Assembly (NCBI GenBank): GCA_001723645.1
Contig: MDLC01000001.1
Location: 1-64,000, forward strand
From: Candidatus Endobugula sertula
Lineage (GTDB): Bacteria > Pseudomonadota > Gammaproteobacteria > Pseudomonadales > Cellvibrionaceae
Direction: 5' to 3'
DNA length: 64,000 nt
The notes under the pieces were generated by a model. The model saw nothing but the letters and a program-made list of their open reading frames with translations, was not told the origin of the DNA and did not search any database. Positions 58,601 through 64,000 of the stretch are shown piece by piece. The translations under genes and the position numbers were made by a program. Each line of letters begins with the position of its first letter. The stretch's first letter is position 1.

Positions 58601-61600
58601 CTTTGATCGCAGTCCTTTTTATGTGAACACCGAGCTTCGTGATTGGTCGGTGGGTGAAGGAGAGACCCGTTGTGCGACGGTGAGTGCCTTTGGATTTAGT
58701 GGTACCAATGCCCATGCAGTGATAGAAGAAGCGCCGCCAGTCGTGCGCCAACATGAAGAGCAGCCGGGTTATTTAGTGGTCTTATCGGCGCATAGTGATG
58801 ATCAATTACGGCAGCAGGTTGAGAACTTATGGGGTTATTGTGAGCATCACCCTGAGTTGGATGTGGGCAATCTGAGTTATACCTTATTGTTGGGTCGTCA
58901 ACATTGGTCGCATCGTCTGGCTTGTGTGGCGTGTGATCTTGAGGATTTGCGGCGGTCACTGGATCAATGGTTGGGTCAGGGTAAGGCTCCCCGAGTGTAT
59001 GTGTCTGCATTGGCTGAGGGTGAACCACGTCTACAAGTTTCTCTACAGCACTTTGGTAATGACTGTATAAGAGCATGCAGTGAGTCCTGTTCTGTGCATC
59101 ACTATGTGGACGCGTTATCGACGGTGGGAGATTTATATGTTCAGGGTTATCCATTGGAGTATGGTGCGTTGTTTGCCCAGGGCTATGGTCGTATTCCTTT
59201 GCCGACCTATCCGTTTGCTAGGCAGCGTTGTTGGGTACCACAAACCATAAGCCACTCCACAGTGGATGCTATATCACAGCATGCTTTTTTACATCCTTTG
59301 TTACATCGAAATACTTCGGACTTTTCATGTCAGCGTTTTAGCTCCACATTTAATGGGAGTGAATTTTTTCTTACTGACCACCTTATTCTAGGCAAAAAGA
59401 TATTGCCCGGAGCCGCTTATTTCGAAATGGTCCGAGAGGCCATCAAACAAGCTTGTGGATTTTTGGATAATTCTGAAGTTGTTATTCAGCTCAATGATAT
59501 TGTATGGACAAAAGTGATTGCAGTTGATGATGATATCAAAGAAGTACATATTGATCTTTTTGTAGAAAATGGCAGTGAATCATGCTTAACGCATGAATTT
59601 GATAGGCAAAACATATCGCTTAACTATGAAGTTTATACGCAAAATAGTGAGGGAAATGGCAGGCAGAATAAAAAAATTATTCATAATCACGGCATGGTCA
59701 CCTTGAGTTCTTTGAATACAACGGAGGTTGTAAATCTTGATGAACTACGCAGCCATATAAATCAAGCAAGTCTTAATGCTGAACAATGTTATTTGGCGTT
59801 TGAATCAATAGGTGTTCAGTACGGTGACAGGCACCGATGTATAGATACGGTATATATCGGTGAGCATCAAGTATTAGCAAAACTCTCTATGCCAGAAATT
59901 GCAGGAGACTTGGATAAGTGCTTTGTTTTGCACCCAGGTATGGTAGATTCTGCTTTACAGGCCACATTGGGTATTACTTCTGATATCAATAATATCATGT
60001 TAGCCGATCGCCAAGCCGATTATATCTTGACCCCCAAGTCGACGCTTCCCTTTGCTCTGGAAAAACTGGAAATTATTGGAAAATGTACAGATTCTATGTG
60101 GGTTTGGATTCGAAATTCTTTATCGACAGACCAGAAGTCTCCACGCTCAGCCGTTAATGATATACAACATCTCGACATTGATCTATTGGACGCTCAAGGA
60201 AAAGTATGTGTGCGAATGCGAGGTTTCTTGTCTCGGGTTTTGCCAAACAATGTTAATTCACTAGCAGAAGAACCGTTTACAGCTTTGAATAACAGCAGCA
60301 CCTTACTTTTCCATCCAGTATGGCGTTCGCAGACTCTATCAAGTGGCAATAACCTACCTAATGATGCCCGTCATCTTGTGTTGTTGTACGATTTGAATAT
60401 GACTAATGTAGAAATAGAGGATGTAGAAGGTGTAGAGTTTATTGACTTACACTCCAAACACTTGGATTTACAGGATCGCTACTGTGATATTGCACTGCAG
60501 GTATTTGAAATTGTAAAAGACGTAATGATAGATAAATCCGTACAACCAGTACTGATTCAGTTGTTAGTTCCTGGTGATGAAGAACAAGGGGTATTCACCA
60601 GTTTATTGGCATTACTAAAGGTGGCTCGCTCAGAAAACCCCAAAGTGATTACACAATTAATTCAAGTACAAAGTCCGCAAACCTCGCAAAATTTATTACG
60701 GATTATCACTGAAAATAGTCATGATATAACACATGCAGAAATTCGTTATCACTTGGATCAACGTGAATGTTTGGTTTGGGAAGCAGTACCAAATCTACAA
60801 AAACCTTACTCAACTCCCTGGAAATCTAACAGTGTTTATCTCATTACGGGAGGTACCGGTGGAATAGCGTCACAGTTTGTCAAAGCGATAGCAGTGAGTA
60901 CCACAAAATCGATATTAATCTTGGTGGGTCGTTCACCACTCAATGATGAAAAGAAATCTTATTTACTAGAACTGGAATCGTTGGGGACCATTATTAAATA
61001 CTATCAGACAGATGTAAGCCAACAGGATCAAGTTAAAGCATTGATTAAAGAAATTGTTCAGCAATACGGTCAATTGAATGGTGTTTTGCATTGTGCAGGT
61101 ATTGTCAACGACAATTTTATTCTCAAAAAGACCTCGACAGAATACAAAGAGGTATTGTTGCCTAAAGTATCAGGTACTGTCAATTTAGACCAGGCAACAC
61201 AGAGTATAGAGCTGGATTTTTTTATTTTATTTTCGTCAATATCTGCAGTATTCGGAAATGCAGGTCAATCAGATTATTCAACGGCAAATAAATTTATGGA
61301 TGAGTTTGCACACTATCGTAATGCTCTGGTCAATCGCAAAGAGCGCTATGGTTTAACACTATCGATTAATTGGCCGTACTGGAGAGAAGGAGGTATGAGT
61401 ATTGAGGAAAATTTTGAAAATATAATGCAAGAGAATACCGGTATGTCCGCTCTGGAGACATCACAAGGTATTGAAGTATTACAAAGAGCTTGGCAGTTGC
61501 AGTACACGCAATTGTTGGTAATGGTCGGAGAGCTGAAGCGAATGGAGAGCTTTTTGCACAAGCAGGGTTTCGAGCAGATCCCTGTGGTATCCGCCGATAC

Positions 61601-64000
61601 TGTCAGCGAAAATAAAACCTCGACTATTGAGAATCTTTCAGCCGATGTAGATACATTACCATTCACTGAGGGTCAGGCATACAATATGGAACAAAAAACT
61701 CTTGATTACTTAAAAAATGTGTTTGCCACCACAACACAAATCCCCGCGAAAAATATTTATGTTCATGAAACATTGGATAAATACGGAGTTGATTCATTGT
61801 TGGTGATGAAAATGACCAATCAATTGGAAAAAGTATTTGGAAAATTATCTAAAACCCTATTTTTTGAATATCAAACCATTCGCGAACTGGGCGATTATTT
61901 CCTGAAATTTCATGATGAAAAGTTAAGGGAGTTTTTTCAGATAGATAGCAAACTATCTATGTTAAATAATCACGGAGAGATTGAAGTTCAAAAAAAAGGG
62001 GATGAACCATCGGTTGGAGACAGATATAAGTCAGCTGATGCGCGCCTATCTCGGTTTATATCGCCTGTGTCAGCAGTGAATCATCAACAAAAAAATGTTA
62101 ACAATGTTCCAATATCATCAGCAGTAATGGATATTGCGATTATTGGTCTGAGTGGTCGTTATCCACAAGCTGAGAATATGGAGGAATACTGGGAGAATTT
62201 GTGTCAAGGCAAGGACTGTATTACGGAAATTCCAAAGGAGCGTTGGGATTGGCAAGACTATTACACAGATGATCCGTATCAGCCAGGTGGACATCGCAGT
62301 AAATGGGGTGGTTTTATTCGGGATGTCGATAAGTTCGATCCGTTATTTTTTAATATTTCCCCTAGTGAGGCGGAGCTCACTGATCCTCAGGAACGATTAT
62401 TTTTAGAGTCCGCGTGGGCTGCATTGGAAGACGCTGGATATTGCCGGGATTATTTGCAAATGTTGTCATCAAGGACTAAATCTTCATTCTCGTCGGGAGA
62501 TGTTGGTGTTTATGTGGGAGTGATGTCTTCAGAATATCAGTTGTTTGCTTTTGAACAGAATTTACGTGGTCACCCCATATCCTCGGTTGGGAGTTATGCC
62601 AGTATTGCTAACCGGGTGTCTTATGTTTTAGATCTACACGGCCCAAGCATGACAGTGGATACGATGTGTTCTAGTTCGTTAACGACGCTACATCTAGCAT
62701 GTCAGGATTTAAAACTGGGTCGAACTGACCTGAGTATTGTCGGTGGAGTTAATATTACCATTCACCCCAATAAATATCAGGCGCTGAGTCACGCTCAAAT
62801 TATTTCTACTAGTGGTCGTTGTCAAAGTTTTGGTGAACAGGGACAGGGTTATATCCCTGGTGAAGGAGTGGGTGTCATAATACTGAAGCGCTTGGTCGAT
62901 GCCGAGCGTGACGGTGATCATATTTATGGTGTTGTTAAAGGCAGTGCCGTTAACCATGGTGGTAAAACCAACGGCTATAACGTTCCTAATCCGAATGCAC
63001 AACAGCAAGTGGTGAGTCGTGCACTACGAGAAGCCGCAGTAAACCCCCATCATGTGACTTATATTGAGGCACATGGAACAGGAACCCAATTGGGTGACCC
63101 GATAGAAATTACTGGTCTGAACAAAGCGTTCAATAGTTTGACCAATGAGCTTGGTTTAAGCGCTGTGGCCAAACAATCGTGTTTGATCGGCTCAGTGAAG
63201 TCAAATATAGGGCATTGTGAGTCAGCAGCCGGTGTTGCAGCTATTAGCAAAGTATTGTTACAAATGCAACACGGTCAAATAGTCCCTTCTTTACATTCAA
63301 AAGCATTGAATCCCAATATTGATTTTACTGTGACTCCCTTTGTAGTAAACCAAGGGTTATTGGACTGGAAACGACTTGAAGTTGAAGGAAAGAGGGTGCC
63401 GAGAATTGCTGGTATTTCTTCTTTTGGGGCCGGTGGCTCAAATGCCCATGTAGTGATTGAGGAGTACGTTGCCAGCAATGAAAAGCAAGAGGGTTTTCAA
63501 GGAAAAGTAATTATCCCTTTATCGGCTAAGACTTCTGATCAACTACAAGAAATAGTGGATCGTTTGCTTAAGTTTATCGAAAAAAATGAGCAAAAAGGTA
63601 GGGAAATTCGCTTAATTGATCTTGCCTATACATTGCAACTTGGGCGCGAGGTCATGGAGGAACGTCTGGCATTGATTGTAGAATCAATACCAATGCTTAA
63701 GGAAAATTTAGCAAGGTTTAAATACTCAGAAAATGATGCACAATTTTTCGATACTATCAAAGACATTTATCGGGGTCGTACTAGACCTGGTACGTTGGAT
63801 TTCGCTATTTTTTCTGAAGATGAAGATATGGCCAACACGCTTGATATTTGGATTCAAAAAGGTAAATACTTTAAGCTGGCGGAGCTTTGGGTAAAAGGTG
63901 TGACTATTGATTGGAATAAATGGTATAACGCATTATTAACCCAGAATAAATATTTGAAACCCCGTCGTATTAGTTTGCCAACGTATCCTTTTTCCAGGGA
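52668..64000 (+). CDS. trans-AT modular polyketide synthase, 5' part (runs off the window)
   Basis: One open frame of at least 3,777 codons with no stop before the window end. Start chosen at GTG 52668 (GAGGA seven bases upstream); ATG 52644 is in frame but has no ribosome site. Residues 1-48 are a helical, charged lead (possible docking element). Domain order: ER (55-376), KS1 (434-860), cMT (~1060-1440), ACP1 (1483-1562), KS2 (1615-2025), DH (~2205-2530), KR (~2545-2960), ACP2 (3010-3085), KS3 (3154-3598). Each KS is followed by the post-KS linker ending PTYPFxR. No AT domain is present, so extender units come from the trans-AT encoded divergently. Expected product step: alpha-methylated beta-ketone, then an olefin. 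The polyketide itself is not identified. Confidence 0.95.
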   Translation, partial: MSYRDILKALQDEKISFEEAKYNLIKRKDKKSKQRLNHDRELNRSMKITPKIVNNYGLVLLGGHLFEELRLSEWKVANPNPNEVSIQVKASAISFTDTLCVQGLYPSHYPFVPGFEVSGVIRQVGEHITDLHVGDEVIAFTGSSMGGHAAYVTVPQDYVVRKPKDLSFEDACSFPLAFATVYHSFARGKLSHNDHILIQTATGGCGLMALQLARLKQCVCYGTSSREDKLALLKQWALPYVFNYKTCNIDEEIQRVSGHQGVDVVLNMLPGEHIQQGLNSLAKGGRYLELSMHGLLTNEPVSLSSLRFNQSVQTINLLGLLNKGDDGFIGSVLAQMVSWIESGDLVSTVSRIYPLDQIGEALRYVSAGEHIGKVVVSHTATEPMDCRQRCIDNVLKQGQMAALTATGGKSRVWGGTGVNDKPSPAVGIEERLLEGIAVIGLSGQYPKSKTLEQFWQTLADGVDCISEIPADRWSLEEYYSPIPEGGKTYCKWMGVLEDMDCFDPLFFAISPREAEVMDPQQRLFLENAWSCIEDAGINPKMLSRSRCGVFVGCGANDYSALMNSSHSTSLELMKELGNNSSILSARISYFLNLKGPCLAIDTACSSSLVAIAESCNSLVLGTSDLALAGGVLLMPGPSLHIGLSHGEMLSVDGRCFTFDQRANGFVPGEGVGVVLLKRMSDAVRDGDPIRAVIRGWGVNQDGRSNGITAPSSKAQSALEQEVYQRFNIDPSSITLVEAHGTGTKLGDPIEVEALTESFRVYTDKRHYCALGSVKSNIGHLGVGAGIAGVTKVLLSLQHRMLPPTIHCEDVNPQIALEGSPFYINTELKPWQSDEGMPRRAGVSSFGFSGTNAHLVLEEYLPHSTGTIESFAANHASTVIIPLSAKSHNSLYTYAQTLLIFLKRSQVTDAKKITIDHMECRLLDLAYTLQVGREAMDKRISFIVNTKQALVEKLNAFLEKEKTITDCYHYLFDSDKPSTEIFRLDEDDKVLINSWISQSQYHKLAEAWSQGLDIDWMLLYTHSTPPRRISLPTYPFARDRYWLPEKPRYNAANHPVSNHQTTTQNHSRFAIDTDHDVIAEIMQKTNQQELEQWLLKLLFVQLQHMGLFQHRVFETATALRQSAGIVDKYDRWWHECLSVLQDAGYLEWKDDSVAVAQALESESQEAWWSRWNTEYKHYQNDPEKKTLAILINDCLQALPEVLSGEQLITDIIFPNGSMEKMEGLYKNNRIADYCNQCVGDLLVQFIEARLSRDANARIRIIEIGAGTGGTTAIVLPMLQAYQDHIDTYCYTDVSKAFLMHGQEHYGEQYPYLSYRLCNIEQDLVAQGITAGDYDIAIAANVLHATRNIHETVSHVRQALAANGLLILNEFSQKSVFSSVIFGLIDGWALSEDTGLRIPGSPGLYPKQWQAVLEASGFGDVEFPLHDARELGQQIILATNAHANVASDLATSVIDHAPKRLPSAEVRVERDDHVIDEGVSHDAMMKASVKQLLVEQLSQSLKLDMNEIHPDASFADYGVDSITGASFIQQLNDTLTLTLKTVCLFDHSSVNRLTAYLLSDYGDDIAQWLATAPALVDHPQSVVSQVLPERSPASTQAKPLPSVPPSLSMESPVQQESIAIIGMSGRFAASENLEAFWQQLAQGVDLVEPASRWGPQAETYYGSFLKDMDQFDPLFFNLSGVEASYMDPQQRCFLEESWNALENAGYVGDGIEGKRCGIYAGCVSGDYAQLFGDQPPPQAFWGNASSIIPARIAYYLNLQGPATAVDTACSSSLVAVHLACQALHLDEMEMALAGGVSLYPTPSLYESLRGADMLSSRGRCHSFDACADGIVIGEGVGVVVLKRLSAALADGDHIHGVIRGSGINQDGRSNGITAPSAQSQERLERWVYDRFDVNPEHIQMVEAHGTGTVLGDPIECEALTRAFRHYTDKEQYCAIGSVKTNMGHGTMVAGMAGLFKVVLSMQHRQIPPSLHFTQGNPNIDFDRSPFYVNTELRDWSVGEGETRCATVSAFGFSGTNAHAVIEEAPPVVRQHEEQPGYLVVLSAHSDDQLRQQVENLWGYCEHHPELDVGNLSYTLLLGRQHWSHRLACVACDLEDLRRSLDQWLGQGKAPRVYVSALAEGEPRLQVSLQHFGNDCIRACSESCSVHHYVDALSTVGDLYVQGYPLEYGALFAQGYGRIPLPTYPFARQRCWVPQTISHSTVDAISQHAFLHPLLHRNTSDFSCQRFSSTFNGSEFFLTDHLILGKKILPGAAYFEMVREAIKQACGFLDNSEVVIQLNDIVWTKVIAVDDDIKEVHIDLFVENGSESCLTHEFDRQNISLNYEVYTQNSEGNGRQNKKIIHNHGMVTLSSLNTTEVVNLDELRSHINQASLNAEQCYLAFESIGVQYGDRHRCIDTVYIGEHQVLAKLSMPEIAGDLDKCFVLHPGMVDSALQATLGITSDINNIMLADRQADYILTPKSTLPFALEKLEIIGKCTDSMWVWIRNSLSTDQKSPRSAVNDIQHLDIDLLDAQGKVCVRMRGFLSRVLPNNVNSLAEEPFTALNNSSTLLFHPVWRSQTLSSGNNLPNDARHLVLLYDLNMTNVEIEDVEGVEFIDLHSKHLDLQDRYCDIALQVFEIVKDVMIDKSVQPVLIQLLVPGDEEQGVFTSLLALLKVARSENPKVITQLIQVQSPQTSQNLLRIITENSHDITHAEIRYHLDQRECLVWEAVPNLQKPYSTPWKSNSVYLITGGTGGIASQFVKAIAVSTTKSILILVGRSPLNDEKKSYLLELESLGTIIKYYQTDVSQQDQVKALIKEIVQQYGQLNGVLHCAGIVNDNFILKKTSTEYKEVLLPKVSGTVNLDQATQSIELDFFILFSSISAVFGNAGQSDYSTANKFMDEFAHYRNALVNRKERYGLTLSINWPYWREGGMSIEENFENIMQENTGMSALETSQGIEVLQRAWQLQYTQLLVMVGELKRMESFLHKQGFEQIPVVSADTVSENKTSTIENLSADVDTLPFTEGQAYNMEQKTLDYLKNVFATTTQIPAKNIYVHETLDKYGVDSLLVMKMTNQLEKVFGKLSKTLFFEYQTIRELGDYFLKFHDEKLREFFQIDSKLSMLNNHGEIEVQKKGDEPSVGDRYKSADARLSRFISPVSAVNHQQKNVNNVPISSAVMDIAIIGLSGRYPQAENMEEYWENLCQGKDCITEIPKERWDWQDYYTDDPYQPGGHRSKWGGFIRDVDKFDPLFFNISPSEAELTDPQERLFLESAWAALEDAGYCRDYLQMLSSRTKSSFSSGDVGVYVGVMSSEYQLFAFEQNLRGHPISSVGSYASIANRVSYVLDLHGPSMTVDTMCSSSLTTLHLACQDLKLGRTDLSIVGGVNITIHPNKYQALSHAQIISTSGRCQSFGEQGQGYIPGEGVGVIILKRLVDAERDGDHIYGVVKGSAVNHGGKTNGYNVPNPNAQQQVVSRALREAAVNPHHVTYIEAHGTGTQLGDPIEITGLNKAFNSLTNELGLSAVAKQSCLIGSVKSNIGHCESAAGVAAISKVLLQMQHGQIVPSLHSKALNPNIDFTVTPFVVNQGLLDWKRLEVEGKRVPRIAGISSFGAGGSNAHVVIEEYVASNEKQEGFQGKVIIPLSAKTSDQLQEIVDRLLKFIEKNEQKGREIRLIDLAYTLQLGREVMEERLALIVESIPMLKENLARFKYSENDAQFFDTIKDIYRGRTRPGTLDFAIFSEDEDMANTLDIWIQKGKYFKLAELWVKGVTIDWNKWYNALLTQNKYLKPRRISLPTYPFSR
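52830..53796 (+). other. PKS domain: N-terminal enoylreductase (ER)
   Basis: Residues ~55-376. Medium-chain quinone-reductase-like: PFVPGFEVSGVIRQVG, GDEVIAFTG, and the NADPH motif ATGGCGLMALQLA starting near residue 201. It precedes KS1 instead of lying between KR and ACP, so it would act on a chain carried by an upstream protein or be a relic. Confidence 0.85.
53967..55247 (+). other. PKS domain: ketosynthase KS1
   Basis: Residues ~434-860. Complete triad: Cys604 in AIDTACSSSLVA, His in EAHGTGTKLGDP, His in KSNIGHLGVGAG. Ends FGFSGTNAHLVLEEY, followed by a post-KS linker with RRISLPTYPFARDRYW (about 55,740-55,790). Confidence 0.95.
55850..56990 (+). other. PKS domain: C-methyltransferase (cMT)
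   Basis: Residues ~1060-1440. SAM motif I IIEIGAGTGGTT (around residue 1259), then YTDVSKAFL, DYDIAIAANVLHAT and LLILNEF motifs of the trans-AT carbon methyltransferases. Methylates the alpha carbon. There is no KR or DH in this module, so the beta-keto group is kept. Confidence 0.9.
57114..57353 (+). other. PKS domain: acyl carrier protein ACP1
   Basis: Residues ~1483-1562, phosphopantetheine Ser1519 in DYGVDSITGASF. Six residues after the Ser is Phe, where beta-branching ACPs carry a conserved Trp, so this ACP is probably not the branching site. Confidence 0.92.
57510..58740 (+). other. PKS domain: ketosynthase KS2
   Basis: Residues ~1615-2025. Cys1767 in AVDTACSSSLVAVH, EAHGTGTVLGDP and KTNMGHGTMVAGMAG all intact. 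This stretch is visibly richer in G+C than the rest of the gene. Linker ends IPLPTYPFARQRCW near 59,225. Confidence 0.95.
59280..60257 (+). other. PKS domain: dehydratase (DH)
   Basis: Residues ~2205-2530. Active-site His2238 in DHLILGKKILPGAAY (HxxxGxxxxP) and Asp2427 in HPGMVDSALQAT (DxxxQ). Both catalytic residues are present, so water elimination is expected. Confidence 0.9.
60300..61545 (+). other. PKS domain: ketoreductase (KR), probable B type
   Basis: Residues ~2545-2960: structural half then catalytic half. NADPH motif TGGTGGIA (from residue 2727), Ser in LFSSISAVFG, Tyr2870 in QSDYSTANKF. VND at 2813-2815 aligns with the LDD motif of B-type KRs and keeps its key Asp2815, predicting a D-hydroxyl and, after the DH, a trans olefin. 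Confidence 0.9.
61688..61925 (+). other. PKS domain: acyl carrier protein ACP2
   Basis: Residues ~3010-3085, phosphopantetheine Ser3043 in KYGVDSLLVMKMT. No Trp at the beta-branching position. Confidence 0.92.
62127..63462 (+). other. PKS domain: ketosynthase KS3
   Basis: Residues ~3154-3598. Cys3334 in TVDTMCSSSLTTLH (Met before Cys instead of the common Ala), EAHGTGTQLGDP and KSNIGHCESAAG intact. Sequence reads as a different KS subtype from KS1 and KS2 (NHGGKTNGYNVPNP instead of NQDGRSNGITAPS), suggesting acceptance of the olefin made by the previous module. Its linker reaches the window end at PTYPFSR. Confidence 0.93.

Noticed and set aside
53086-63478. Many 60-150 codon open frames opposite or out of frame with the PKS
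   Set aside because: All lie within one continuous frame coding recognisable PKS domains. They are shadows of that gene.

Overview
The window reads as a continuous stretch of a gammaproteobacterial chromosome, about 40-43% G+C by eye. The housekeeping synteny is typical of marine gammaproteobacteria (Cellvibrionales/Pseudomonas-like): tRNA-Leu-tig-clpP-clpX-lon-hupB; maf<>yceD-rpmF-plsX-fabD-fabG-acpP-fabF-pabC-mltG-tmk; guaB-guaA; fadB-fadA; a Pseudomonas-type nrdA (two ATP cones) with nrdB. Genes are intact and promoters and terminators are readable, so this is not a strongly decayed symbiont genome. Only one small transposase remnant was seen.

Layout. 0.1-5.2 kb: small secreted protein, xseA, a TauE/SafE permease, a transposase scar, a small hypothetical protein and nrdB. 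5.3-10.8 kb: nrdA, argF, argD, all on the minus strand. 11.1-15.2 kb: grxD, a nitrilase-type amidase, an OmpA-family protein, a MscS channel and a 2-Cys peroxiredoxin. 15.5-22.2 kb: guaB, guaA, fadB, fadA. 22.4-29.6 kb: tRNA-Leu(UAG) and the protein quality-control block. 29.7-38.6 kb: maf and the fatty-acid/phospholipid block. 38.6-46.4 kb: a ten-gene Mrp-type cation/proton antiporter operon with three NuoL/M/N-like subunits. 46.4-47.5 kb: trmA, tail to tail with the antiporter operon.

47.8-64.0 kb is the accessory region: the edge of a trans-acyltransferase polyketide synthase (trans-AT PKS) cluster with a beta-branching cassette. Three minus-strand genes encode an HMG-CoA-synthase-like enzyme, a decarboxylative ketosynthase (catalytic Cys replaced by Ser) and a tandem acyltransferase whose second domain carries Gln where malonyl transferases have Arg, the signature of an acyl hydrolase. 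Divergent from them a single open frame of at least 3,777 codons runs off the window. Its domain order is ER-KS-cMT-ACP-KS-DH-KR-ACP-KS with no integrated AT. The malonyl units should be supplied by the tandem AT protein, and the HMGS/KS pair should install a beta-methyl-type branch elsewhere on the chain.

The accessory set (tandem AT, decarboxylative KS, HMGS) and the two module types (KS-cMT-ACP without reduction, then KS-DH-KR-ACP) fit the logic expected for the C17-C19 region of bryostatin in the bryozoan symbiont 'Candidatus Endobugula sertula' (bryP/bryQ/bryR-like genes). The N-terminal ER is not needed for bryostatin, so this is a hypothesis, not an identification. The rest of the cluster (more modules, donor ACP, ECH enzymes) must lie beyond position 64,000 or elsewhere.
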